Assembly: GCA_016717005.1 (NCBI GenBank) | Contig: JADJUF010000039.1 | Coordinates: forward strand, 248,001 to 312,000 | Source: Myxococcales bacterium | GTDB taxonomy: Bacteria; Myxococcota_A; Polyangia; Haliangiales; Haliangiaceae | Reading direction: 5' to 3' | Length of the DNA: 64,000 nt | In this document: positions 44,369 to 54,054 of the stretch, piece by piece | How the letters are laid out: each line of letters opens with the position of its first letter | How positions within the stretch are numbered: position 1 is the stretch's first letter | Position numbers and translations under genes: made by a program | The notes under the pieces: model-generated | The model's database searches: none | Seen by the model: only the letters and a program-made list of their open reading frames with translations | Told to the model about the DNA's origin: nothing

Positions 44369-46945
44369 CTACGGCTTGACGAAGATCGGGTTCGACACGC
44401 CGAACGGCGTGCGGCCGGGGTGGACCGGCTCGAGCGTCGCGTCGCCGTAGGCGGCGATGACCACGAAGCCCGAGCCGTCGGCGCGGACGTCGATCGGGAT
44501 CGCGCCGCGCCAGCGCACCGCCGGGTTGGTGGGGTCGGCGTCGCCCGGCATGATCGGGATCGTGTCGACCCGCGCGCCGTCGACCATCACGTCGATGGCG
44601 TCGACGTCGATCCACGACGCCGCCTGGATCACCACGTCGACGTCCGCGGTCATGCCCAGGCCGCTGGCGGTGTCGCCGGGGCGCGCGGCGCCGACCGACG
44701 CGGTGACGTAGATGCCGCCCGAGACCGTGCCGTGGCCGGCCGCGAGCGTATCGCGCACCTGGTTCGCGGTGACCTGGCGCGGATCGTCGGTGCCCAGCGC
44801 CAGGCACGTGCGCGGGTAGCCGACCGGCGAGCCGGCGATGCTGTGGCTGTCCGACGAGCCGACCGCGAAGATCTTGCGACCGGCCTTGAGCAGCCCCATC
44901 CAGTCGCGGACGGTGCCGTCGAAGTTCGACTGCCAGCTCGAGTCGTTGAACACCTCGACCAGCGTGAACTGCGTGTCCCAGTCGGCGGTCGCGGTCGCGA
45001 TGCCGGTCGCGGCGTCGTAGCCGACGTAGCCGAAGTAGTTGGTGCTGCCGCGCGGGTGGTTGATGATCACGACCGGGGCCTCGGGCCGGGCCCGGGCGGC
45101 GTCGAACACCGCCACCGGCGACAGCGTCGCGAACGGCTCGTCGGGGCGGTCGGCGGTCGGGAACGTCTGCCACGTCGGCGCGCCGGCGTTGACCTTGGTC
45201 GGATCGGGCACGAGCGGGAACACGCCCATGTGGCCCCAGGTCTCGAAGCTCGTCATCTCGATCGAGCCGAACCCGGCGGCCCACCGCTGGGCGCCGAGCG
45301 CGGCGATCTCGGCGGCGAAGTCGGCGACGTACTCGTGCTCGGAGCGCACCGGCAGCTCGAGCCCGTCGGCGATCGCGCTCGCGACCTTGAGCTCGGCGTC
45401 GTCGCCCGAGTCGTTCGAGCGCGCGGTGTGGATGTGGAAGTCGCCGCACATCGTCGCGCTGGTGTCGACCTCGAGCGGCAGCTCGGCGAGGACGTCGACG
45501 GTCTGACCGGCGGTGACGGTCAGCGGCCGCCGCACGACATCGTACTCGAAGCCGTGCGAGACGACCAGCTCCCACGAGCCCGGCGGCACCGGGATGGTCA
45601 CGTCGCCCGAGATCGTGAACGCCACGCGCAGCCGGTCGCCGGCGAAGCGATCCTCGCCGTAGTTGGCGGGGATGTTCGGCATCTCCTGGCTGGCGGCCGG
45701 CAGGATCTGGACGCGGCCCGGCATCCGGCGGTTGCCGTCGCTGACGTGGACCGTGACCAGCGCCGGCGCCGGCAGCGCGACGTCGCCCGTGCCGGTGGCG
45801 GCGTCGACGACGACGGCCCCGACCTGCGCGGCCTCGGCCACCGCGACCACCCGCGCGCTGGCGCCGGTCGGCACGTGCAGCGTGTAGCTGCCGTCGGCGG
45901 CGGTCGTGGTCCGGGTGTAGTAGTCATCGGTGGCGGCGTCGACCGCGTGGACGTGGACGCCCGGCGCTGGCGCCGCGCCGCGGGTGACCGTGCCGGTGAT
46001 CGTGCGCAGCGCGGTGCCGCGATCGTCGGCGAGGGCGGTGACGAGGCCGTCGAGGCCGGGCCCGCCGATCACGATCTGGGCGTGGACCCGATCGAACGCC
46101 GCGCACGCCGGCAGCCGGAAGCCCGCCGCGATGCCGCCGACGAAGCCCGACACCGACAGCGCCGAGCCGATCACGTCCGCGGGCACGTAGGCCCAGCTGG
46201 TGGCGTCGTCGTCGACCAGGCCGACGTAGGGCGTGCCGCCGATCTGATCGGTGAAGCCGCGGGCCGGCACGAACACCGGCGTGCGCTTGGTGTACATCAG
46301 CGCGTGCAAGATGCCGCCGGTCTCGAGCTGGCGATCGACGTCCGACAGGTAGCGGTAGCGGACGTCGATCCGGTTGGAGCCCGGCGCGAGCTCGTAGTCG
46401 ATCGCGGCGCGCACGCCGGTCAGGTCCTGGAACACGCCCATCGTGACCGCGTCGAAGAACGGCACCGGGTGCAGCGTCCCGACCGTCCGGATGATCGCGG
46501 GCCCGCCCATCGAGCCGTCGGCCAGGACCGAGACGTCCTCGGTGACGATCGACGCGCGCCCGGTCAGCAGGAACACCTCGCCGAAATTGGCGGGCTCGAT
46601 CATGCGGCCCCCGGCGACCCGGGCCATGCCGACCGGCCGCCCGCCCCAGGGATCGTAGAGGTCGCTGTCGCCGGCGTCCTCGATCACCAGCGCGACGCGA
46701 TCGTTGGCGAGCACGAAGTCGCCGGCCTTCCAGGTGACCAGCCCCGACGGCACCGCCGGCAGATCGGCGGCCTGGAGCCGGCCCGCGCGGGCCTCGGTCG
46801 GGCCCGCGCCGAGCGGCTGCGCGTGGCCGTTGGCGTCGCCGATGACGAACGGCGCCGGTGGATCGCAGGTGTTCGGATTGCTGCCGTCGTCGCCACCGCA
46901 AGCGGCGAGGACGGCGGCGAGGACCAGGGCCAGGTGCCGGCGCAT
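44369..46945 (-). CDS. CehA/McbA-family PHP-type metallohydrolase lipoprotein
   Basis: An 858-aa protein. The lipoprotein signal MRRHLALVLAAVLAAC is followed by beta-rich domains, including a carboxypeptidase-regulatory-like repeat (TTAADGSYTLHVPTGASARV) and a strand-rich part around residue 440. The catalytic PHP-like domain (about 520-850) has MCGDFHIHTARSNDSGDDAE, the metal ligands in RSEHEYVAD, VIINHPRGSTNYFGY and VGSSDSHSIAGS, and GTVSGGIYVTA. Known relatives hydrolyse carbamates or act as phosphoesterases; the natural substrate here is unknown. The long in-frame region upstream of ATG 46945 has no signal and is excluded. Probably surface-exposed. Confidence 0.85.
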   Translation of the reverse strand: MRRHLALVLAAVLAACGGDDGSNPNTCDPPAPFVIGDANGHAQPLGAGPTEARAGRLQAADLPAVPSGLVTWKAGDFVLANDRVALVIEDAGDSDLYDPWGGRPVGMARVAGGRMIEPANFGEVFLLTGRASIVTEDVSVLADGSMGGPAIIRTVGTLHPVPFFDAVTMGVFQDLTGVRAAIDYELAPGSNRIDVRYRYLSDVDRQLETGGILHALMYTKRTPVFVPARGFTDQIGGTPYVGLVDDDATSWAYVPADVIGSALSVSGFVGGIAAGFRLPACAAFDRVHAQIVIGGPGLDGLVTALADDRGTALRTITGTVTRGAAPAPGVHVHAVDAATDDYYTRTTTAADGSYTLHVPTGASARVVAVAEAAQVGAVVVDAATGTGDVALPAPALVTVHVSDGNRRMPGRVQILPAASQEMPNIPANYGEDRFAGDRLRVAFTISGDVTIPVPPGSWELVVSHGFEYDVVRRPLTVTAGQTVDVLAELPLEVDTSATMCGDFHIHTARSNDSGDDAELKVASAIADGLELPVRSEHEYVADFAAEIAALGAQRWAAGFGSIEMTSFETWGHMGVFPLVPDPTKVNAGAPTWQTFPTADRPDEPFATLSPVAVFDAARARPEAPVVIINHPRGSTNYFGYVGYDAATGIATATADWDTQFTLVEVFNDSSWQSNFDGTVRDWMGLLKAGRKIFAVGSSDSHSIAGSPVGYPRTCLALGTDDPRQVTANQVRDTLAAGHGTVSGGIYVTASVGAARPGDTASGLGMTADVDVVIQAASWIDVDAIDVMVDGARVDTIPIMPGDADPTNPAVRWRGAIPIDVRADGSGFVVIAAYGDATLEPVHPGRTPFGVSNPIFVKP

Positions 46946-47048
46946 GGCGGCGATGGTACCGCCATCACCGCGCCACGGACACGTCGTCGGAATGCGACAT
47001 TGGCCACACACACGGGTGATGTCTCAGGGTCAGCGGCGGGGCCACGCG

Positions 47049-47410
47049 TCGGGATCGGAGTCCGGATCGGCGTCCGGATCGGAGTCGGGATCGGGATCCG
47101 GATCGGCGTCGGGATCGGAGCGGGATCGGAGCCGGGATCCGGATCGGAGTCGGGATCGGAGTCCGGATCGGAGTCCGGATCGGCTTGGGATCGGGATCGG
47201 GATCGGCGTCGGGATCGGGCGTCGGATCGGCGTCCGGATCGGCGTCGGGATCGGCGTCGGATCGGGATCGGATCGGGATCGGGATCAGGATCGGGATCGG
47301 AGCCGGGATCCGGATCGGAGTCGGGATCGGCGTCCGGATCGGCGTCGGGATCGGCGTCGGGATCGGCGTCCGGATCGGCGTCGGGATCGGCGTCCGGATC
47401 GGCGTCCGGA
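47049..47410. repeat. GGATCGG-type low-complexity array
   Basis: Around 60 imperfect hexamer/12-mer units based on GGATCG and GGCGTC/GGAGTC (for example GGATCGGCGTCC, GGGATCGGAGTC). It fills most of the 600 bp between the PHP hydrolase gene and the Cys-repeat lipoprotein gene. Frames across it read as (GS/DR/SE)n or (DPDA/IPTP)n and are not considered coding. A 12-bp phase is visible in most of it. Confidence 0.85.
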
Positions 47411-47550
47411 ATCCGGCGTCCGGCGCCGCGATCAGGATCGGGATCGTGCGACCGACGACAGCGTGGCGCGCGGCACCGTGCGCCGCGAATCGTTCGACGA
47501 CGGGTTGCGGCGACGGCGCGGGCCGTCGACAATCGTAGCCTGGAGGCACG

Positions 47551-48546
47551 ATGCGCTCGACCCCACTGATCCTCGTCGGCCTGTGTGCGGCGCTCGCGAC
47601 CGGCTGCCCGCCGCCGAAGGGCACGGGGCCCGCGGCGGGAGGCTCCCAGATCAACCCCAGCGCGTGCGGCGACCTCTCGACGGACAAGGTCACGCGCAAG
47701 CTCCACGCGTTCCTGGCGGCGTCGGCCGACCTCGATCGCGCCACCGCGGAGCTCGAGCGCTCGGTCCACGACGCGTGCGTGCGCATGACGGCCGAGCTCG
47801 GGGTCGCCACCGACGGCGACACCCGCACCGTGTGCGCGCGCGCCGCCGACGAGCTCAAGGCCAACCTGGCGGTGTCGGTCAGCCAGGAGCAGCGCCTCGT
47901 CACGCGCTACGAGCCGCCGGTGTGCACGTCCGAGATCTCGTTCACCGCCGGGCTCGTGGCCGAGTGTGAGGCCTCGGTCGCCGCCGACGTGGCGGTCCGG
48001 TGCGAGGGCACCTGCAGCGGCACCTGCAACGGCGCCTGCGACGGCACCTGCGCCACCACCGGCGCCGACGGCCAGTGCGCCGGCACCTGCAGCGGCACCT
48101 GCAACGGCAGCTGCGCGGGCAGCTGCGCCGGCTACGCCTCGGTCGACGCCTCGGCCGAGTGCCGGGCCTCGGCCGAGATCCAGGCGTCGGTCCACACCGA
48201 GTGCACCGAGCCCAAGGTCGTCGTGGTCACCGAGACCGTCACGGTCATCGACGACGCGAAGTTCCAGCGCGCGACGGCGGCGATCAACGCCGGCATGCCG
48301 ACCCTGCTCAAGGTGGGGGCCCGGGCCGAGCTGGTCGGCAAGGCCCTGGGTCGCTGGGTGTCGACCGGCGCCGCCCTGGTCCAGTCGTCGGGGCAGCTCG
48401 TCGGCAACCTCGGCGAGCGCGGCCTGTGCGTGGCTGGCCAGCTGGCCGCGACCGTCGCGGCGGTGGCGCAGATCCAGGCGCGCATCTCGGTGTCGATCGA
48501 GGTGTCGGCCTCGGTGTCGGCCTCGGCCGGCGGCTCGGCCCAGTAG
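47551..48546 (+). CDS. Lipoprotein with CxGxCxG cysteine repeats
   Basis: A 331-aa protein. MRSTPLILVGLCAALATGC is the lipoprotein signal, with GGAGG four bases before ATG. Residues 50-150 are helical. Residues 150-190 form repeats of C-(S/N/D)-G-(T/A/S) such as CEGTCSGTCNGACDGTC and CAGTCSGTCNGSCAGSCAG, which would pack disulfides or bind metal. After a VVVVTETVTVIDDAKF strand the C-terminal 90 residues are helical and Ala/Ser-rich (SIEVSASVSASAGGSAQ). This is a Myxococcota-type surface lipoprotein; the role is unknown. Confidence 0.78.
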   Translation: MRSTPLILVGLCAALATGCPPPKGTGPAAGGSQINPSACGDLSTDKVTRKLHAFLAASADLDRATAELERSVHDACVRMTAELGVATDGDTRTVCARAADELKANLAVSVSQEQRLVTRYEPPVCTSEISFTAGLVAECEASVAADVAVRCEGTCSGTCNGACDGTCATTGADGQCAGTCSGTCNGSCAGSCAGYASVDASAECRASAEIQASVHTECTEPKVVVVTETVTVIDDAKFQRATAAINAGMPTLLKVGARAELVGKALGRWVSTGAALVQSSGQLVGNLGERGLCVAGQLAATVAAVAQIQARISVSIEVSASVSASAGGSAQ

Positions 48547-48614
48547 CCGCCGCGACGCCGCGACGCGCGGCCCTGCCCCTGCACCTGCGGAGGCCTGCGA
48601 CAGGCCCCCGGACC

Positions 48615-48851
48615 TCAGGCCATCGCGAGCTGGCCGCGCGCGCGCAGCTCGGCCATCTGGTTGCGCATCGCCGCCTCCTCGAGCGCCGCGCGCATGCCCG
48701 GGCGGGCCTGGGTGTAGGCGAACCAGGCGGTCCGCATGAAGTCGTCGAGTGTCACGTCGTCCTCGACGCTGGCCAGCGCCGCGCGCTCCAGCAGCGCCCG
48801 GGTCGACGCCGGCGCCGGCGGCGCGTCGTCGGTTGGATCGAAGTCGGTCAT
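48615..48851 (-). CDS. Small hypothetical protein (78 aa)
   Basis: Acidic N-terminus (MTDFDPTDDAPPAPASTRAL), then helical TLDDFMRTAWFAYTQARPGM and AALEEAAMRNQMAELRARGQ. No signal peptide and no family recognised. It lies 78 bp before the desaturase gene on the same strand and may share its transcript. Confidence 0.58.
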   Translation of the reverse strand: MTDFDPTDDAPPAPASTRALLERAALASVEDDVTLDDFMRTAWFAYTQARPGMRAALEEAAMRNQMAELRARGQLAMA

Positions 48852-48929
48852 GTGGACAACAGAACCATCCCGGAGCCCCTCGTCAACCCTGACCGATCGC
48901 CCAGGCCTCCCTGGGGTCCGCCCAGGGCC

Positions 48930-49844
<915 letters not shown>

Positions 49845-50002
49845 GGGTGGCCACGCTACGACGGCGGCGGCGCGGCGTCGACCACGAGCCGAACAGCGAT
49901 CGACCGCGGGCGCGTGACCAATTCGTGACACAGCCCGTCGACCGGCCGGACCACTGGCGCCCGCGGCGGCGCCGGACGTGCGCGCCCCGGTGGTCCGATG
50001 TT

Positions 50003-50530
50003 ATGACGGTAGCTCACGCCATGGCCACGCCGTTCCACTTCGAGTACCGCTTCCGCGCGCCGTCGGCGGCCGCCGTCCTCGCGGCCTACTTCGACGACGC
50101 GTGCCGCGACGAGCAGGACCGCGCGGTCGAGGTCGCGCGCCGCGAGATCCTCGAGGACGTCGACGGACCGACGACCCGGCGCCGGGTCAGCCGGGTGTTC
50201 CCGCGCCGCCAGCTCCCGGCGATCATCCGGACCCTGGTCAAGGGCGACCTGTCCTACGACGAGACGGTGGTGTGGGCCAAGGCCGACGACCGGATCGACT
50301 TCGACATCCGGCCCCGGCTGCTCGACGGCAAGGCCCACATCGACGCCCGCTACCAGCTCCGGCCCGGCGGGCCGGGTGAGATCGTCCGCAGCTACGACGG
50401 CACGGTCGCCGTCGAGGTGCGCCTGGTCGGCGGGCGGGTCGAGCGCGCGATCATCGGCGACCTCGAGCGCTCGCTCGTGACCTCGGCCGCCGTCACGCAG
50501 GCCTACCTCGACCGCGGGCGCCCGACGTGA
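50003..50530 (+). CDS. DUF2505 family protein
   Basis: A 175-aa protein: TPFHFEYRFRAPSAAAVLAA, then ALGD-type strands (VSRVFPRRQLPAIIRTLVKG), DLSYDETVVWAKADDRIDFD, and IVRSYDGTVAVEVRLVGGRV, ERAIIGDLERSLVTSAAVTQ. The pattern matches DUF2505, a START/SRPBCC-like ligand-binding fold found mainly in actinobacteria and myxobacteria, with an unknown ligand. ATG 50003 is used; ATG 50021 (MATPFHF) is equally good. It is 82 bp before the kinase gene. Confidence 0.75.
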   Translation: MTVAHAMATPFHFEYRFRAPSAAAVLAAYFDDACRDEQDRAVEVARREILEDVDGPTTRRRVSRVFPRRQLPAIIRTLVKGDLSYDETVVWAKADDRIDFDIRPRLLDGKAHIDARYQLRPGGPGEIVRSYDGTVAVEVRLVGGRVERAIIGDLERSLVTSAAVTQAYLDRGRPT

Positions 50531-50612
50531 CGGGGGTCGCACGCGCGGGGACCGCGCACCCGCGATATACTTTCCAGGTGATCCGCCCGGGTGTGCCTGC
50601 GAGGGGACGGCG

Positions 50613-52301
50613 TTGACGACGCCGGTGGCGGCGCCACGCGAGCGCGCGCTGGGCGAGTACCAGCTCCTGGCCAAGCTGGCCACGGGCGGCATGGCCGAGA
50701 TCTTCCTGGCGCGCAAGCGCGGCGGCGATCAGCAGATCCAGGTGGTCAAGCGGATCCTGGCGCACCTCGCGGACGACGAGCACTTCGTGACGATGTTCCG
50801 CGACGAGGCCCAGCTGGCCTCGCAGCTCGTGCACCCGAACATCTGCCGGGTCCACGAGCTCGGCCACGTCGGCGACGTGTGGTTCATCGTGATGGAGTAC
50901 CTGCACGGCGTGGCCCTGTCGCGCCTGCTGTCACAGCTGTCGAAGCGACGCCAGTTCCTCGACGTGCGGACCGTGGCTGGGCTGATGGTCCAGGCGTGCG
51001 ACGGGCTCGAGGCCGCCCACGAGGCGCGCGGCGCCGACGGCCACCCGCTCGGCGTCGTCCACCGCGACGTGTCCCCGCCCAACATCCTGCTGACCGTCGA
51101 CGGCACCGTGAAGCTGCTCGACTTCGGCATCGCCAAGGCCCGCGGCGCCAACTCGAAGACCCGGACCGGCACGGTCAAGGGCAAGAACGCGTACATGTCG
51201 CCCGAGCAGATCCTCGGCAAGGCGCTCGACCGGCGCAGCGACGTGTTCGCGCTGGCGGCGGTGATGTACGAGCTGCTCGCGGTGCGGCGGCTGTTCCACC
51301 GCGACAGCGACTTCCTGACGTTCAAGGCCATCACCGAGGAGCCGATCCCCGACATCCGCGAGCGTCGCAGCGACCTGCCGCCGCAGGTGATCGCGGTCCT
51401 GACCCAGGCCCTGGCCCGCGATCCGGCCGCGCGGTTCCCGACCGCGGTCGCCATGCGCGACGCGATCATCGCCGCGACCGCGAGCCTCGGCGGCCCGGCC
51501 AGCCCGGACGAGATCAAGACCATGCTCGCGCGCGACTTCGCCGACGAGCTGGCGAGCAAGGACGCGCTGGTGGCCGACGCCGCCAGGCTCCACGACGACG
51601 ACGCCCCGCTGACCGGCCCCGGCCAGGCCGCGCCGCCGACGCCGGTCGCCAGCATCTCGGCGCTGGCCCGGGAGGACAGCGACTTCTTCGACCGCACCCC
51701 GGTCGCCCGCGCGGGGCGCGCGCAGACCGGCCCGGCCGACGATCGGCCCTCGACGTCGGTGTTCGTCGATGGCCCCGCGGCGCCGGGCGTGACCGCGGCG
51801 CCGACCTCGGTCGAGATGCTGCGCCAGCCCGACCCGACGACCGATCTGCTGCGCGATCGGCGGCGGCGGGCGGTGCGGTTCGGCGCCGGGCTGGTGGTCG
51901 TGGTCGCGCTGGTCGCGGTGGTGTTCAAGTTCGGGCTCGGGCGCGGGCTCGGGCTCGGCGGCGACGGCGACCAGCCCGCGGCGGCGGTCGCCGTGGCGGC
52001 GCCGATCGACGCCGGCGTGGCCGCGCCCGGGCTGGTCCCGGTCGACGCCGCGGTCGACGCCGATCAGACCCGGGCCGACATCACCGCCCTGGCCCGCTAC
52101 GGCTTCTTCTCGATCGGCTCCGACAAGAAGGCGGTGATCTACATCGATCACAAGCGCATCGCCGAGGCGCCGCTGATCCGCTACCCGCTCGAGCCCGGGC
52201 CGCACCAGATCAAGGCGGTCGGCCCGCGCAACAAGGCCAAGCGGTTCGACGTCATGATCGAGGCGACCAAGGACGTCGACCTCGGCGTCATCGAGTGGTG
52301 A
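50613..52301 (+). CDS. Hanks-type Ser/Thr protein kinase with C-terminal membrane anchor and PEGA-like domain
   Basis: A 562-aa protein. Start at TTG 50613, decided by GAGGGG six bases before it. Kinase domain (14-285): Gly-loop LATGGMAEIFLARK, Lys46 in IQVVKRILA, Glu helix MFRDEAQLASQL, catalytic loop VVHRDVSPPNILL, DFGIAKARG, activation segment GTVKGKNAYMSPEQ, and RRSDVFALAAVMYELL. A Pro/Ala linker (340-420), one transmembrane helix (FGAGLVVVVALVAVVFKFGL, about 430-450), then an extracytoplasmic part with YGFFSIGSDKKAVIYIDHKR and PYPLEPGPHQIK-like residues resembling a PEGA domain. It is likely a sensor kinase of the cell envelope; substrates are unknown. Confidence 0.92.
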   Translation: MTTPVAAPRERALGEYQLLAKLATGGMAEIFLARKRGGDQQIQVVKRILAHLADDEHFVTMFRDEAQLASQLVHPNICRVHELGHVGDVWFIVMEYLHGVALSRLLSQLSKRRQFLDVRTVAGLMVQACDGLEAAHEARGADGHPLGVVHRDVSPPNILLTVDGTVKLLDFGIAKARGANSKTRTGTVKGKNAYMSPEQILGKALDRRSDVFALAAVMYELLAVRRLFHRDSDFLTFKAITEEPIPDIRERRSDLPPQVIAVLTQALARDPAARFPTAVAMRDAIIAATASLGGPASPDEIKTMLARDFADELASKDALVADAARLHDDDAPLTGPGQAAPPTPVASISALAREDSDFFDRTPVARAGRAQTGPADDRPSTSVFVDGPAAPGVTAAPTSVEMLRQPDPTTDLLRDRRRRAVRFGAGLVVVVALVAVVFKFGLGRGLGLGGDGDQPAAAVAVAAPIDAGVAAPGLVPVDAAVDADQTRADITALARYGFFSIGSDKKAVIYIDHKRIAEAPLIRYPLEPGPHQIKAVGPRNKAKRFDVMIEATKDVDLGVIEW

Positions 52302-52321
52302 CCGCGCCCGGCGGGGCGCCC

Positions 52322-52458
52322 GCCGTCACGACAGCGGCGCGGGGCGGATGCTCGCGATGTGCATGCCGGCGCCATCGAGGGGGGACCGCGCTGGGCTCGG
52401 CGCCCGCGCCGGCCGTCACGACAGCGGCGCGGGGCGGATGCTCGCGATGTGCATGCCG
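52322..52458. repeat. Duplicated 3' end of the 98-aa gene
   Basis: A 45-47-bp segment (GCCGTCACGACAGCGGCGCG...) occurs at 52322-52368 and 52412-52458, offset 90 bp, almost identical. It covers the last codons (MHIASIRPAPLS) plus the stop. The outer copy lies downstream of the gene, towards the kinase stop. Confidence 0.85.
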
Positions 52459-52712
52459 CTCGGCGTGGTCGTGACGATCTGCACCCGCTCGCCGGCCGCG
52501 AACAGCGGCACCAGCTCCGGCGGCCCCTGGAAGTGCACGCCGGCCAGGTTGTTGACGTCGATGTCGCGCCCGTCGCCGTCGGTGGCCTGCTCGATCTCGA
52601 GCACGATCCGCGCGACCTGCCGCGGGGCGACGCTGTGGAACTTCGCCATCGCGGCGTACAACTCGATGGTCCGGATGGTGCCTACCACCCGCATGCCCAC
52701 AGAGTCGCTCAT
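52416..52712 (-). CDS. Hypothetical protein (98 aa)
   Basis: MSDSVGMRVVGTIRTIELYA, AMAKFHSVAPRQVARIVLEI, DGDGRDIDVNNLAGVHFQGP, PELVPLFAAGERVQIVTTTP, ending MHIASIRPAPLS. Alternating strands suggest a small beta-barrel, but no family is recognised. No signal peptide. ATG 52712 is preferred over an in-frame earlier start in Arg-rich sequence. It converges with the kinase gene. Its 3' end is duplicated downstream. Confidence 0.6.
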   Translation of the reverse strand: MSDSVGMRVVGTIRTIELYAAMAKFHSVAPRQVARIVLEIEQATDGDGRDIDVNNLAGVHFQGPPELVPLFAAGERVQIVTTTPSGMHIASIRPAPLS

Positions 52713-52815
52713 GCCACGATGATACATGGACCGCGTGGCCGCCATCCCGAGCGGGACCGACGATCGCCGGCGCAGCCGCACCCACATGGTAGGCACGACG
52801 GCGCCGGCGGGCGGA

Positions 52816-53238
52816 TCACTCGGCGTCGGCCGCCAGGGTGGTCGGCCCCTTGATGTCGAGGAAGCGCTCCAGCTTCTTCAGCGTCTTGCGCCCGAACCCC
52901 TTCACCCGGCGCAGGTCGGCGACCCGCTTGAACGGGCCGTGCTTGCCGCGGAACGCGACGATGCGCTCGGCCTTGGCCGGCCCGACCCCGGGCAGCATCT
53001 CGAGCTGTTCGGCGGTCGCGGTGTTGAGGTTGAGGCGGCCGGACGTGGCCTTGTGGGCGGGCGGATCGTCGTCGCCGACATCGGCGGTCGCCGCGGCGAT
53101 CGACGGCGGCGCCGCCCGCGCGGCCCGCGGCTCGAGCCAGCCGAGCGCGGCGACCGCGACCGCGGCGGCGACGACGACGCTCCACCACGAGCGCCGGGAC
53201 GAGGGGATGGACAGGGACACAGACGTGGACGTGGACAT
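52816..53238 (-). CDS. ComEA-like helix-hairpin-helix DNA-binding protein
   Basis: A 140-aa protein. The N-terminus is a membrane anchor or signal (SSRRSWWSVVVAAAVAVAAL), then an Asp/Ala linker. Residues 67-130 hold LNLNTATAEQLEMLPGVGPA, KAERIVAFRGKHGPFKRVAD and LRRVKGFGRKTLKKLERFLD, two HhH motifs exactly as in ComEA. ComEA binds incoming double-stranded DNA in the periplasm during transformation. GAGGT lies about eight bases before ATG. comEC or comF are not nearby, so a competence role is plausible but unproven. It is 44 bp after the gene at 53283-53555 on the same strand. Confidence 0.85.
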   Translation of the reverse strand: MSTSTSVSLSIPSSRRSWWSVVVAAAVAVAALGWLEPRAARAAPPSIAAATADVGDDDPPAHKATSGRLNLNTATAEQLEMLPGVGPAKAERIVAFRGKHGPFKRVADLRRVKGFGRKTLKKLERFLDIKGPTTLAADAE

Positions 53239-53282
53239 GATCGAAGACCTCAGGTGATGACGTTGCGTGGATGGGAGGGGGT

Positions 53283-53555
53283 TCAGAACGGCAGCGGCTC
53301 GGCGGCGCGCGCCGGCGCGGCCTCGTCCTTGCGCTTGGCCCGGGGCTGCAGGTCCTCCTCGTCGAGCTCGCGCAGCTGCAGCTTGAGGTTGGCCGGCAGC
53401 ACGTCGAGGTACAGGTTCACCGACTGATCCTTGTTGGCGAACCCGCTGCCGACGCGCAGCCAGAACGTGGTGCCGTCCTTGCGTTCGATCGGGCACAGCA
53501 CCTTGAACATGCGCCCCTTGTTGCCGAACCCCGGTGTCGTGATCGAGAGACTCAT
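53283..53555 (-). CDS. Hypothetical protein (90 aa), possible single-strand-binding-like or phage-type fold
   Basis: MSLSITTPGFGNKGRMFKVL, CPIERKDGTTFWLRVGSGFA, NKDQSVNLYLDVLPANLKLQ, LRELDEEDLQPRAKRK, then an Ala/Pro tail. AAGGAG lies eight bases before ATG, which makes the start clear. The FWLRVGSGFxNKDxSxNxYLDxxP pattern is a small beta-protein I have seen in many proteobacteria as an uncharacterised conserved gene. It probably shares a transcript with the ComEA-like gene downstream. Confidence 0.66.
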   Translation of the reverse strand: MSLSITTPGFGNKGRMFKVLCPIERKDGTTFWLRVGSGFANKDQSVNLYLDVLPANLKLQLRELDEEDLQPRAKRKDEAAPARAAEPLPF

Positions 53556-53750
53556 CGCAGTTGCTCCTTGAGTTGGTTGCACGGGTCCTCATGGCAAGCG
53601 GCGTGCCGCGCCCAACCCCGCGTTCGCTCGTCGCCATCGTCCGATTATCGGACGCCGCCGTCCGAATGCCGGACGATCGTCCCAGCCCCGGCCAGCGCCC
53701 GGCCGGGCCCGCGCGTCCGGCGCCCGGCCGCGCCGCCCCGCGGCCCGGAC

Positions 53751-53985
53751 ACGGATCGGGATCGGGATCGGGATCGGACGGATCGATCGGGACGGGATCG
53801 ATCGGGACGGATCAGGATCGGGATCGGGATCGATCCGGATCGATCGGGATCCGGATCGGATCGACGATCGATCGATCGGGATCGGATCGGATCGGATCCG
53901 GGATCGGACGGGATCGGATCCGGATCGGACGGACCGGATCGGGATCGGGCCCGGATCGGATCGATCGGATCGGTCGGGCCCGGCC
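53751..53985. repeat. GGATCG/GATCGG low-complexity array
   Basis: About 235 bp of GGATCGGGATCG, GGGACGG and GATCGATCG units, in the 500 bp between the gene at 53283-53555 and that at 54055-55038. Similar in sequence to the 47-kb array but with a different order and many GATC sites. No coding evidence: open frames read as DRDRSGS-type noise on both strands. Confidence 0.85.
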
Positions 53986-54054
53986 GCGAGTCGCCGGCCC
54001 GGCCGTCGCCGCACCCGCGGGCCACCCGGCCCCGCGGCCTGGGCCGCCGCCCCG

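Noticed and set aside
47049..47410. CRISPR array
   Set aside because: Repeats are contiguous hexamers/12-mers with no unique spacers and no cas genes nearby.
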